Shown here one piece after another: positions 34,561-47,700 of a stretch of DNA of 64,000 bases. A program made the translations under genes and the position numbers. The notes beneath the pieces are model-generated. The model saw only the letters and a program-made list of their open reading frames with translations, made no database searches and was not told the origin of the DNA. The stretch is from Artocarpus heterophyllus (lineage: Eukaryota > Streptophyta > Magnoliopsida > Rosales > Moraceae): the NCBI GenBank assembly GCA_025403435.1, contig JAJQZP010000048.1, forward strand, positions 827,011 through 891,010, written 5' to 3'. Every line of letters begins with the position of its first letter. The stretch's first letter is position 1.

Positions 34561-36242
34561 AAAATATTAGTCAAGTGATGTTTTTAATTTGTAGAGTTGT
34601 CAAGCGCAAACCCATCTATGGAGTACAACGGCTATGGTATATAACATAAACTATTTCGCCTATGGTTATGCCAGTCTCAGTGGTCCTAAAGCAAACCAGT
34701 AACAAGTAGCAATGTTAATACAAATTAATTCAAATAAATAATACAGTGTAATATAACAAATATTAACTTTTTTTACTATTCCTTCGTGAGAAAATAGCGA
34801 CAAACGGGGCCAGTTGCGTATCGATGACAATCGTTGAGGGCGTGGGAAGCTAGAGAAGGGATGTTAATGATTAGAACGCAAAAATGGCAATTGTCAAGAA
34901 GGGTGCAGTAGCAGAGGGATGGTCATCTTTAAGAGAGGGTACTGGGATGATAATTATTGAGAGATCAAGCGGCTACTCGTTTGAGCGATAAAGAGAAAGA
35001 TGTTGGAGAGGAAAGAATAGTGGAAAATGTTTTATCTTGTTTTGTTTTGTTTTCTTAGAAGAAGCTAGGGTGTTGCCTTTTGGAGTGAATGGCTCTGACG
35101 AAGAAAATAAAGAAGAGTCGTAGGACGCCAGAGTACATGGAGAGAAAAAAAAAGATGCCTCACTAACATCAAAAATTAAATAAGAACATTTCTCAAAAAA
35201 ATTATATAAGAAAAATAAAAAGAAGAGTAAGAATACGAACAGATTTAATTTGGTTCAACAAAGTGTCCACATTCATGAACTAGAAAAAAAGAGAAAAGAG
35301 ACAAAATTCATAGGGAAGGAAGGCTTTATATAAATACACATTATAAACGTATAATTATATAAATTACTCAAAACTATCAAATCAATAAAACTATCAAATC
35401 AATAGATTCCTAATTTAATAGTTGATGCAAATAAATTGAAACCATTAATAAAGTTAAATAGAATGACCTTAAGATCTCTTTCCTCTTCATTTTCCTCACC
35501 TTGTTAATATCTTTCTTTCCTCCTATTATCTTTTCCTCTTGCCCACAAGCAAAGCATAGATGCTACTAATCATATTATCAGTAACGATTTTTCAACTAAT
35601 CATATAATTTTTCATACGTTGGCAGATAGACACTCATGTAGTGAATCCCAAATTTGACATAAGTATAATAAGTTAAATGAACAGATTTATCATGACTGGT
35701 GGAGGAACGTTTTTATTGAGTTGAAGCACGTGCCTCCACTCAATTTTTGAAATTTATATTTTAGCCTTAAAATTTTTTTAAAAAATTTAAAATTACCATT
35801 GTTTTGTAAGAAAAATTATAACGATGTCTTCACTAAATACTTAAAAGATGCTATCGTGCCTTCTATTTTACAAGAAAAATTATATCCATACTTTTACTTA
35901 ATCACAAAAACATATAAATGTGCATCCATTTAATAAAACTCTATTTTTAATTTTTTCATAGCACCTACGCTGGAAAAAAAAAAAAAATCTGACTCCTCCA
36001 CTGTTTATTATCAATCACCAGTATTGGTACCTATGGCATATATAAAATCGTTAATCTTTTTTTTTTTTTTTTTCTTTTCAACTAGTAGTACATTCTGTCC
36101 AGATACAAAGTGATATGTTGTTTTCTGAAAAATAAAAAATAAAAAATCTATAAGCATAAAATTGTAGGAAATAGGAGTGTTACTTTTCAACACCAGAGAT
36201 TAAAATTAAGACTCTTCTGGCCAGATATATATAGAAAGCAGA
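34561..36242. other. Intergenic, possibly remnant transposon DNA
   Basis: 34780-35140 is more GC-rich and purine-rich than its surroundings but has no open frame of note. The rest is AT-rich. No gene supported. Confidence 0.45.
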
Positions 36243-38859
36243 TTAGCGAGCAACACTTCTGGACATGCTCCTAAGAAACGAAGAGCTTCTAGTAATCTCT
36301 CGTAGTGGCTTGTCTGTAAATCTTATTAAATTATAGGCACCACCTCCAAGCATGGTGCCAATGATTGGGCCTACAATATAAATCCATAGTCCTCGGTAAA
36401 CTTTCATTACTATAGCTGGCCCAATACTCCTTGCTGGGTTCATGGATGCCCCGCTCACTGGCCTGCATAAAATGTTCCAACAATTTTAACGACAAAACTA
36501 TAGTAGCATCTTTGGAAGCATTAATTAGAATCAATTTATTAAAAATAGTATAGTATATAAAAGTTTTATATATTGGTAAGGGCTTTATATTATTTGTTTG
36601 TTAAAACCAATTGATTCTTACTAAAAGTTAGACACATGTTATGCCACACTTTTAACAGATGCCTTTATTCATGTTACACTTAAAAGAGTGCTGTTATTAT
36701 TTATATTATATATTTAAGTTGTATCATTCTTATATATATATATATGTGATATTTATAAAAAATAAGTTTTAAAAGACTTTAAGTTTATTATAAAAATGAT
36801 CTAATTTTAATTTTGTATCACATATAAAGTTGTCAAATTATTTCATGTCAATGAACTATTCTCTCTCCTAAAAGAATCATTAAAATTTGACTGAGAAAAT
36901 AAAATTTAAACGTGAGAATTGGCAAATTAATTTATTACCCGGCGATGAAGACATTGAGTAGGATTGTCATTCCGACAGCAATTCCTGCCAATTCTCCGAC
37001 CTACAATGTAGAGATAATGAGGGGAAAAAAAAATCAATGCAAATGTAATTTGAAGTTTGCTTAAATGAGAACCGCAAGGGAAAAAAAATATTATTTTTCA
37101 AGTTTAAAAAACAAAATTATCTGTCAAGTCAAAACTAATTAGACCTTTTTTTATTTTTATTTTTTTTCATGTAGCTGCTATCTGTTCAAGAAAAGGAAAC
37201 ATGATCTACTGGTACATACATGCACACACATGCACATATATAATTGTGTATACACGTAACGAGGTTCACTTTTTTTTCAGCTTCCAAAATATTTTCTAAT
37301 TCCCTTATCTCCGTGTAATATATTTTGTAATTAGCCCCTAGAAAGTAAACTAGTCTATCTCATGACCTCAAAACTTGGAAACATATAAGCAACTAAAACT
37401 AATGAAGTGAATATATATGTATGTGTATATATATATATATATATTATAGGTACATACATAAAGGGTTAAATTAAAATACTAACAGCTCTATTATCAGTGG
37501 CAACGCCAGAAACAACGAACATCAAGAGAAAGGAAATGATAATCTCAAAAACAAGAGCTTGTAAATCAGCTCCAGCTAGTGGAAGGGTTCCAAAGTAGAA
37601 GTCCTCTGTTACGTCGAACAGAAGGCACAGCGTTGCACTCGCTAGAATTGATGCTAACACCTGCACAATTATGTACATAGGCAACTGCATGCATGCATAC
37701 ATTGCACGTGCACCAAATATATTAATATAGAATAATAGAAATATAATTCAAATCTTCTGTCTAATTTTGGTGTCCTGGATAGTCTTTACCAATCTTTTTA
37801 TAACACTTCATTTCATGCTAAACATAGAAAAGTCAATTAGATATATATTTCCAATCTTTTAAGGGTGTGTCATAAATTGATTAGACATCATTCGAGACAC
37901 GAAAATTGAACAGAAGATTTAAGTTGATAAATTATAACTAACTACATTGATTAGTGGACAATTGATATATGATATCATTTAATGTCCATTTGGTTTGCAC
38001 GAAGCTTTCTATTTTTGTTTTTGCTTTTTATCTTTCCTCAATAATTAGAATGATGTTTGAATGTTAGTATGTAAAATTTTGTGATTGTAAGATTAGTAGA
38101 TATGATATAAAAGGAATTCACATATAAATATGAAAGTAAGAAACCTAACAAGAGATTAGATATACATAACGTCAAAAAATTTAGTTATTTTAAATTGGCG
38201 TAATTCTTTACGTTAATATTACATTGCATAAATATTATACTATGCTTATCGCTTCTATATGTTACGAAAAAAAAAAAAAGTTTTTTTAGAAGGATAGGAG
38301 CAAAAGCCTATATGTATGTGTATAATTTGTTTTTAATAAATATTTGGATCGACTAGAGAGAAAATACCTGTTTGGGAGGGAAGTGGCGGAAAAGGGCAAA
38401 AGTGATGGTGACGGCGGGATTGAAGTGGGCGCCGGAGATGTGACCAACGGAATAAATCATGACCATCACAATCAAACCCCACACCACACAAACTCCTGGG
38501 AATGTTACAGATCCGTAGATCTTGTTCACCACAACAGAGCCACACCCTGCAAATACCACGAAGTACGTTCCTATGGCCTCTGCAATGAGCTGATCATGAC
38601 ACAAGAAATAAACACGTATACATATATATATATCAGCGTGTATATATATATATATAATATAAGCCACTAATTACAGTGAATCATATATTAAAGTGGTGAT
38701 CATCAGTAATATAAATTGTCATAACTTCTTGCTCATGTATTGTACCTTTTGGATTAGTTGAACAACCTCTGAAGAGGAGCATAACCCGGAAATTCTAGTG
38801 CTTGGCGTTTCAGTGCAATCACCTTCTTCAATCTTTGATAGGTTTCTTGAAGAAGACAT
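36243..38859 (-). CDS. NOD26-like intrinsic protein (aquaporin), NIP4-like
   Basis: Five coding exons: 38859-38746, 38589-38368, 37684-37484, 37000-36939 and 36462-36243; 819 bp, 272 aa, GT...AG introns of 156, 683, 483 and 476 bp. Aquaglyceroporin-type channel of six membrane helices. The first NPA loop is [13 protein letters not shown] (exon 2) and the second is [10 protein letters not shown] (exon 5, the Gly before PVSG being split between exons 4 and 5). By family alignment the selectivity filter reads Trp (VWGL, helix 2), Val (LLNV, helix 5), Ala (GAS) and Arg (NPAR), the NIP group I pattern permeable to water and small solutes such as glycerol. N-terminus and blocks such as [23 protein letters not shown] and [11 protein letters not shown] resemble NIP4 proteins. 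The C-terminal SFLRS is a plausible kinase site. No defects seen. Confidence 0.95.
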
Positions 38860-38941
38860 TTTCTAGCAAATTTACAATATAATTAAGAGGATTATCCAAC
38901 AAGAGACACACTCTCTCTCTCTATCGAGGCCATGCATGCTC

Positions 38942-39780
38942 AAGAATAAGACCATTAAGGCAATTGCCTAAGGCCACCCTTAAGTCAAGCCCTTATTTTA
39001 GGATCAGCATTCACTAATATCTTTTCACCTCAAAATTATTTTGTAACTTTTACTTTTCAAAATATTTAATATATACTAATAACTATTATTCTTTATTTCA
39101 AAAAAACTTATTTATTAGGTCTTAGTTTAATAATGTAGACCTCATAAACAAGAACTAATATTAAAAGATGTTTAAAAATCCTATTTATCCTTTCAAACGT
39201 CTCTTGCGACATATTTAATATTTCATTTCAAATATCTTGTAATATTTCATTTAATTTTTACTATAATTGTTAAAGAGATGCACTTAATAAAATTTTGTCT
39301 TAGAATTGAATAATTTCTTTTTGTCTTTGTCCTTAATTACATTCTCTCTCTCTCAAAAAAAAAATCACATTCTCTCTCTCAAAAAAAAAAGTTCTTTTGA
39401 AGAGTTTAAAAGAAGAAAGAATAATATATCGATACTTAATTAATTATTTGTTTCTTAATTGTATATCACTATTTTTTTACTATTATATTATTTTAATATA
39501 TTCTTGATTGTTATTCACATAATGATAGTTTTTCATTTTGTTAATATTTTTTTTTCTTTGAATTTCAGTATGATAAATATGGTTCAAGAAAGTTAAGAAA
39601 ACTTAAAGATTAAAAGAACTAATTAAATCGCTCAAAAGAGTTCTTTAAAATTTTTTAAAAATTAATAGAAAGTATGCAATTTCAAGTAATAACTAATTAA
39701 TTTGACGCTTCCAAAAAAAGTTATAACTAATTTGGGGTATTTAGCACCTTAAGCCTCAATTCTCCAACTCTGAATCCCTC
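38942..39780. mobile_element. hAT-like remnant upstream of the NIP gene
   Basis: The left end (CTCAAGAATAAGACC, AAGGCAATTGCCTAAGGCC) and the inverted right end (CAGAGTTGGAGAATTGAGGC, CTTAAGGTGC on the opposite strand) resemble the ends of plant hAT-like repeats with termini containing GGCGATTGCCTAAGGCCCC. The interior is AT-rich and non-coding. No target duplication can be defined. It starts about 80 bp before the NIP start codon. Confidence 0.45.
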
Positions 39781-39789
39781 TAATCCAAC

Positions 39790-41037
39790 TGTTGGAATTT
39801 TGTTTATAAAATGGGAAATGTTTATGAAGTGCATACATGGAGGCCTTATGTTACAGTGATAATGGTATTTGGGTATTGTGTGTGAAAAAATGTGTTGGGA
39901 TGGCTTAGTGATAGTAGAGGTAAAGATGACAGGCTTTCTACATTGATAGAACAATATAATAGATTTTATTAATACAGCAAGGATGGACAAAGGTAGTAGA
40001 AGATAGAATTTTGGTTGTTGGTAGTTGTATTGTTTCCAGCTTATACAACAATAGATTTGTTTGTAGTTGTATTTACCACCCATTTGGTAGTTTTGTTTGC
40101 TACACATCACCATTTAGTGCTCATGCCTTTATATAGGTCTTTGGAGTCGGTTCAAGCTTCCACCAACATTATATTGTGGTTATAGTTTAATGTCTAGAGA
40201 CTTCTTATAATTGGTGATTATAGCACTAACTCTGAAAAGCTCCTCTCTTAGTAGATTTACAATTTGTTTTAATTGACAACCACATTGTGGAGATATCATT
40301 TTTTCTAGAAATTTCTGGAACTGTGCAGCAACTTCCATCACTCCTCCTTGATGTGCATTTCTGCAACTCCGATCATGTTTTATAGTCGTTCGAACTTGGC
40401 TCTTGCTAGTGCTTTTATATATACTTATTGTTGTGAAACTGCTTCAAAATTTTATCTGGCTAGAAGATTGCGGAGTTGCATGTCTCCTTTGGTGGTGACT
40501 TTGGAGAAGATTCTGGAACTTCTGCTGGAGCTTGAGTTGGACCTTGAGCTGGCGATCCAGATTCATCGTCGACTTCTTCAACTTGTTTCAACTTTTTTTC
40601 TTTTGCGTTGTCTTGTAACTCCTCTGCAACGTATCCCATGCTTATATGGCATTTTTGGCTGCCATGATTCTTGGAAAAATTTCCTCTGTCAAGGCTTGCT
40701 GTGGCACAAATAAATCTTGGGATAACGCCTGTGAATCTTTTTTCTTGATTCTCATTAAACGCCTTCTTTGGTTGATTGAAAGAGCGGAAATGTCTTTAGA
40801 GACAATGTATCTTTCAAAGACGATGTACCGTAAAACTTGGGATCAAAATATACGATGGCCCAAAAATCATAATTTATCCCACGAAAAATTGGCACATAGA
40901 TGGAGGTGGCCTGGTTGGAATTGGTCATTGGTTATAGGCGGATAGGGTGAAAATACTATGCCCAATAGATGATCCAACGCATCTCTGATACACTGTTGGA
41001 AATTTTTTTATAAAATGAGAAATATTGATGAAGTGCA
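39790..41037 (-). mobile_element. Degraded Ty1/copia relic, left part
   Basis: An LTR-like block 39790-40168 (TGTTGGAA...CACCAACA on the plus strand) has a TATA-type CCTATATAAAGGC in minus-strand sense. Its first ~45 bp recur at 40994-41037, giving the start of a second LTR. Between them, on the minus strand, lie decayed copia gag-like sequence (around 40720-40600, readable as EEIFPRIMAAKNA, then a stop and AWDTLQRSY) and a Pro/Glu-rich stretch (about 40570-40490). Next to the second LTR a mutated primer site (GTGTATCAGAGATG) is visible. The relic is small, with most of pol deleted. Confidence 0.65.
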
Positions 41038-43074
41038 TGTTAGACATGTATGCTCTAAGAAGTAAAAATGTAATACGTTTTTGGAGACATTTTTATCAAT
41101 AAAGAATTTATTCATTTATATATATACCAAATATTGTCCTCTTTACGTTCATATTTGTTGAATGTATGATAAGCAAACAGTAGTCTGAGACTGTCAGTCT
41201 AAGCCTTAAGAATTGGGCATATGATGGGATGATTATGCGGAAGATATGATTCTTAAGGTGATTGTCTAAAACATATGATCCGCAATCGAGGGAATAAAGT
41301 TGGGCGCTTTATTAATGTAAATGTTGTTATGTTGTCTATATCCCTTTTTGGGAGATGGTTTGTCTTGACCATCGGAGTTGGACTCCATGAATAGAAACAT
41401 TGGCACGTTGTCATAGGTGACGATGTGTTGGATCGGGACATAAAGTGAATTGATTTGGATTAATAATTCTGTCTTGGCAAATCGATTCACTTTAGACAAT
41501 CATTTGTATTGTATCTTAATCATGAGATGAATAATGGGCCCGTTGTCTCGACTTGTGTCTTTTGATGTACCAATGGGTGACTCCCACATCTCTATAGTGG
41601 CATGCATGCCGGTACGTTGGAGGCATGACTCTTGATAGCGTAGACTTGTTATTCATAGATATGGAATCCATAGCTCCTCTTTAGGAGTAATGATATCCTC
41701 TTATATGCGTTGTCCTGTAATTGGAAAACTGGAGTGCTCAACCATTTGGATACATAGGTGTAACCGAATGGTATACTATCTTTGGATGGTAAGTTTTCTA
41801 ATGGTGAGACAATGGAACGTAAGATAAAAATAATCGAGAAGGTAAGATAAAACTTGTCCTTAAGCCGATTATGGATTATCATATGGGGATACAATACACT
41901 ATGATATGTCATGGAGACTTAGCTACACGAGCTTCGTAATTCTATAAAGTTCAAGAGTGTAGCTCCAAGCTTTTAGTGGAGTAGCGTTGGAGTTGCTAAT
42001 TGTGAAATGTATATCTGGGATATTGGGTTTCATAATTATCATGAGCTTGAACTTTATAGGTCCATTTTGGTCCCCTTTGCTAACTCATAAAATCCTGTAA
42101 CGACACGGCGTGCTTTTCCAATAATTGGTGACTTATGTCAGATTTATCAGATTGGTTTAAAATTTATAAGAATCAAATAATTCATGTCTGTTTATTGGTT
42201 GAATTAATTTTGTAAGAAAATTAGTTCAAGATGAACTTGTTGAATTATTGCGTTCGGATAATTCTTGTCTGTTTATCGGTTGTTTTAATTTTGGACAATT
42301 AGAACAAGATAAACTTGTAGAATTATTGTGAATTGATTTATTTTCTTAGAGATTATCTTGATAAAGTTTGTTTTGATCAGATATCTTTTCTATTGGGCTA
42401 TTTGAATCAAAACTGAGACTTTATCCTTTAGAATCTCGGGTGAAAAATAAAAGATTCGCGGAGATTTTTTCTCGGCAGTTCGGCCTGTCGAATGACATGT
42501 TCGGCCTGCCGAACTGGCCAGTTCGGCCTGCCTATCAGACAGTTCGGCCAGCCTATCAGCGCACATAAGATTATGCATTTTTCACACGTATCTTATCAGA
42601 TATTGATCCGAACTTGATTCTGTTTTGAATTTTTGAGACCTAATCTGATATGGACTGACCCTAGGACCAATAGGTATAAAAAGGGAGTAAGTCTAATGAT
42701 TTACTAAGATCAATTTGAGAGATTAAGAGTGACACTCTTCTGGTGAGCATCTGAAAACTCCCTGAGAGCTTTTGTTCACAAATCACGAACACTAGCTTTG
42801 GGTTCTCTCTATTGGTTGGAAGGAGAGTCACCGGTAGAAGAGCTGTACGTATGAGCCCACACTCACTCCGGTTGTGGATAGAGAATAGCAAAGAAGACCA
42901 GTTGGTTGAGGCTCTTCTGGAACGTTACTTCTCTACACAGGTCGCGGAGGTTCTTCGGCACACTGAGGTTAGTAAGATCTGTTTAATTTATACATATAAC
43001 ATGTCAAACTTGTGTTTTGGAAAATACTCTGATGAAAAATTTTAAAAATTCCGCTGCGCACTTTGTTTCCAACA
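41038..43074 (+). repeat. 5' LTR of the Ty1/copia element
   Basis: 2,037 bp. It holds an imperfect internal duplication (about 42178-42260 and 42262-42333; both with TGTCTGTTTAT and AAGATRAACTTGT), a palindrome array (42473-42562), a TATA-like GGTATAAAAAGG (42670-42681) and an AT-rich end. Closely similar to the 3' LTR, with scattered substitutions. Confidence 0.95.
42473..42562 (-). repeat. Palindrome array in the copia LTR
   Basis: Four units: TTCGGCCTGTCGAA, TTCGGCCTGCCGAA, TTCGGCCTGCCTAT, TTCGGCCAGCCTAT. The spacer reads CT on the plus strand, so the motif is inverted relative to the Ty3 LTR array. The same array is at 50122-50211 in the 3' LTR. Confidence 0.88.
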
Positions 43075-43076
43075 AT

Positions 43077-43089
43077 TGGTATCAGAGCC
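43077..43089 (+). other. Primer-binding site (initiator Met tRNA)
   Basis: TGGTATCAGAGCC begins two bases after the 5' LTR end. Confidence 0.92.
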
Positions 43090-43603
43090 GAGTTTTTACA
43101 TAAATTTGCAAGTTTGTGATCATGTTATATGCATAAATTTTGTGATCTTAATCTCTCCAATGCTTGAATTAAATTTTATAGAGAGATGACACTCTAGGTT
43201 TCTATATAATATATAAATGTTGTCATGGATTATATGGTGAATGTTTATTAATTAATTATGGTTGATTAAATTGTTGTTTAATTATTTATTAATTAATTAA
43301 TACCGGTTATGGTTCCTTAGAGGTTAGAATGTGTATCTAGGTTTTTCATGTAATTAGATGGCGGACTATCATCTCCATCTAGGAATTGTTATTTAATTTT
43401 TAATTTGTAAGAATTTTGTAATTAAATAATTATTCAGAAAAGACAGAACGAGAAGTCGAATCTTAAAGATTGATGATGGCGCCTCCAGGTATTTCCTGAG
43501 TCTCTAATTTTATGTTTTTGAATTGTTGAAAATAAAATTGATGAATTGCATTGAAATTGTATTTTCTGGATTGAGGGTCTTCTGCTCGGTCGGCATGTTG
43601 GAC

Positions 43604-43775
43604 CTCACAGTTCGGCAGGCCGAAGGTCACAAATCGACAGGCCGGACGTACGGTCCGGCAAGCCGACAGTAGGGCAGAAATTTTGGTGCTCTGCCGGCAG
43701 GCCGAACCTTCATGTTCAGTAGGCCGAACCACCATGATCAGCAGACCGATCACCTAGATCAGACTGCCGATCGAG
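43604..43775 (+). repeat. Palindrome array in the copia untranslated leader
   Basis: About seven units of the TTCGGCAGGCCGAA type (for example AGTTCGGCAGGCCGAAGG, GGTCCGGCAAGCCGAC, GCCGGCAGGCCGAACC, GATCAGCAGACCGATC, AGATCAGACTGCCGATC) lie between the primer site and gag. They are in the AG-spacer orientation, opposite to the array in the same element's LTR. Confidence 0.85.
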
Positions 43776-44715
43776 AGCTACCAAATGTCCAGAAAAGGTG
43801 CAATTTTTGGTGCAGTTTTAATTTTATTTTTGGGACGATTCTGAGAAACATTAAATTTGGATTTGACCGGAAATATGAAGTGTTCAATTCATACGGGATT
43901 GAGGACTTAAAGATGGATATTACATGAAGAAGGATACAGCTTGAGGATTCAAGGATGAAGAATCGATAAATGTCTCGATTATTCTCTTGTAATCTTAGTT
44001 TTCCATTGTCTAGGGTGGAACCATAATATTACGGTTATTATTATTATTATGCTTGTAGCTTTGCTTGATTGCTTTGCTTGTCTGCATTATAATATGATTT
44101 ACCATGTATATTGATAGCATGCCATATAGAATAGGGAGTGCCGCTCATATTAAAATTGTTCATGCATAATTTTAAAATAAAACCTTGACTTCAAAAGATT
44201 GAGTGGGAGAAGGTTTTCGAAGAGAGAACCTAAGGCCTCCATCGTTGGTCCATAGGAAGAACATGGTGGTCTCATGTACCAGATTGGATCTCTGAAAGGA
44301 TAAGATATTTTAGTATGATTTATGGTTGCACACCCCTAGGTGGTGATTATAAATCATGGATAAAATATTGAAACGGTGGTTATACACTCACGTTAATTTT
44401 ATTATTAACCTCCCCTAGGAGCTCTGTTAATGAAATTAATGGCCAAAGAAATGATTATTAGTATATGCTGGATCATACGGGTCCTGGATGGCATATATTA
44501 ATCAGGAGGGGATCCGTATTCCTAATTGAATTTAGCATGACTCCCCTAGGAGCTTGTTGAATTCTGAGTTGGGAATTATCGTTGTAAGGTTGTGATATTT
44601 TCAAGGTTTTGACACATAAACACATTTGTATGATTTTACATGATTGTGTTATCTTACTAAATTATTATATATGTTTGCTTATGTTTGGTATATGATTATT
44701 TATTGTAGATTGAAA

Positions 44716-47700
44716 ATGTCTAAAAATGTTTTATCATCGATACTTGACAAAAACCAATTAACCGGTGAGAACTATAACGATTGGAAACGGAACCTGGACA
44801 TCGTCCTTTCCTTTGAGAAACTGAAATATGTTCTGACAACTCCTTGTCCTCCCGAGCCTACGGGAGACTCAAGTAATGAGCAATTCCAAGCGTACGATCG
44901 CTGGAAAGATGCTAATGATCAGGCCCGCTGCTATGTTATGGCTAGCATGAACAATGTGTTGCAGGCTCAACATCAAGATTATGAGACTGCGAAGCAGATC
45001 TTGGATAATCTTGAGGATATGTTTGGAGGCCAGGCCATAACAAAGCAGCAAGGGGCGCTTCGAAAACTCTCAAACTATAGATAGAGACCTGGGACATCTG
45101 TAAAGGAGCATATGATGTTGGTCATGGGTTACCTCACTAAGGCTCAAACCAATGGAGCCGACATCGATGCTGAAACTCAGATGACTATGGTCTTTGAGAC
45201 TCTGTCTAAGGAATTTATTCTGTTTAGAGCTACTTTTAATTTAAGCAATAGATGGGATATGACCTTGACAGAACTGATGAAACAGTTACAGGAGTTTGAA
45301 CTGCTGATCAAGGAGTCTCCTGCTGGTGGAGAGGCCAATATGGTAGCTGCTTCTGGTTCCAATCCTAACTCTGGGAATGGAAAGAAGCAACGGGCCAAGA
45401 GTGGTAAGTCTTCTATTCCTGTTGCTACCAAGAGCAAGAAGAAGAAGAAGAAGAACCCAAAGAAGCTTAAGTGCTTCTTTTGTGGTAAGGTCGGGCATAT
45501 AAAGAAGCATTGCAAGGACTTCCTTTCCAAGGGAGGTAGGTGTGATCTTCTATATTTAGAAACTTGTTTGGTTGAGGAATCCAGTGACATCTGGGTCATA
45601 GATTCTAGTGCAACTAATCATGTTTGTGTTTCTCTACAGGGATTCAAAGAAACGAGAAGTCTACTTCGTGAAGACTTAACGCTTCGGATGGGCGATGGAT
45701 CCTTGGTCTCAGCGGAAGCAGTGGGAGATGTCCATCTTTATTTTGATAATTATAGGAGTTTAATTTTGCGAGATTGTTTTTATGTTCCTAAATTTAAAAG
45801 GAATTTAATTTCTGTATCTTCTTTATTTAAAGACTCCTACGTGATATCTTTTAATGAAAAAAGTGGTGATTCGTAAAAACAAATCTTTTATCTGTTCTGG
45901 ATGGATGCAAAATAATCTATATTTTATCAAACCTAAGATGGACTTATTGCTTAATGCTGAGATAAATGATAATGACTCAAAAAGACTTAAGACTTCTCAC
46001 TCTAATAAGACTTATCTTTGGCATTTGCGCCTTGGCCATATTAACCTAAATAGGATTCAAAGGTTGGTAAGGGATGGACCTTTAAGTCACTTAAAGGTGG
46101 AATCTATACCTCAATGTGAGTCTTGTTTGGAGGGTAAAATGACCAAAAGACCATACGGGTCTAAGGGCAATAGGGCCGAAGGGGTTCTAGAACTTGTGCA
46201 TAGTGATGTTTGCGGACCGATGAACATCCGGGCACGAGGAGGGTATGAGTACTTCGTCACTTTCATTGACGATTACTCAAGATATGGGTATGTGTACCTA
46301 ATGCACCACAAAAGCGAAACTTATGATAAGTTCAGGGAGTTTCGGGCTGAAGTAGAAAAGCAATTGGGTAAACCCATAAAGGCACTTCGATCGGATCGAG
46401 GTGGGGAATACCTTTCTGAAGAGTTCTTGGGACAGTTGTTAGAGAATGGGATTTTATCCCATTTGACTGCGTCGGGCACTCCCCAGCAGAATGGCGTAGC
46501 AGAGAGAAGGAATAGGACTTTGTTGGACATGATTCGGTCCATGATGAGTTATTCATCATTGCCTTTATCCTTTTGGGGATATGCACTACAAACCGCATGT
46601 TATCTTTTGAACAATGTGCCTTCAAAATCGGTCCCTAAAACTCCTTACGAGTTGTGGACAAGACGGAAGACATCCTTAAACCATATTCGCATATGGGGAT
46701 GTCCAGTTCATGTCCTGTTTAAGGATCCGAATAAGTTGGAAGCACGTTCAGAAGTTTGCGTGTTTGTAGGATATCCAAAAGGGAATAAATGGGGTTATTT
46801 TTATAACCCAAAGGAAAATAAAGTCGTGGTTTCAACTAATGCAACTTTCCTTGAGGAGAGTTACATGAACGACTTTAAACCTCGAAGCAAAGTGGTGCTT
46901 GAGGAGTTGAGGGGTGATCCGTTTACTCCGGAGGTTCCGAATGAAACCATTCCGATCAGTGTAGAAAAACCAAACAAACCTGAACAACAACCTAAGGGGC
47001 TTCGGCGTAGTGGGAGGATCGGGCGTCAACCTGAGAGGTATATGTTCAATGGGGAGGTCTTTTTGGCTGAACCGGATGAACATGACAGGGATCCTGACAC
47101 TTACGCAGAAGCTATGGAGGATGTTGATTCAAGACTCTGGACAGATGCCATGAACATAGAGATGAAGTCTATGGAGACTAATCGGGTCTGGGAGCTTGTG
47201 GATCTTCCCGAAGGGGTAAAACCCATAGGGTGTAAGTGGATCTACAAGAGGAAAAGAGGAGTGGATGGAAAGGTCGAAACCTTTAAGGCTAGACTGGTAG
47301 CTAAGGGTTATACGCAAAAGGAAGGAATCGATTATGAGGAAACCTTTTCGCCTGTAGCCATGCTTAAGTCCATTCGGATTCTCTTGTCCATAGCTGCCGC
47401 TCTCGACTACGAGATTTGACAGATGGATGTCAAGACTGCTTTTCTGAATGGTTATCTTGATGAGTCCATTTATATAGAACAACCAGACGGGTTCAAGGTC
47501 GCGGGTCAAGAGGGTAAGGTTTGTAAGCTGCTAAAGTCAATTTATGGACTTAAGCAGGCATCCCGTTCTTGGAACATAAGATTTGATCAAGTGATCAAGA
47601 CTTATGGGTTCTCACAAAATGTGGATGAACCATGTGTTTACAAACACATAAAGGATGGGAATGTGGTTTTTCTACTACTCTATGTAGATGACATTCTGCT

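Noticed and set aside
35615..35650. A right-hand CACTA end (a GTAGTG motif) to pair with the terminus at 34385.
   Set aside because: GTAGTG occurs once but is not preceded by the T-run and repeat expected of the inverted terminus.
40348..40945. Plus-strand open frames of 121 and 99 codons.
   Set aside because: The minus strand there reads as decayed copia gag-like sequence; the plus frames are its antisense.
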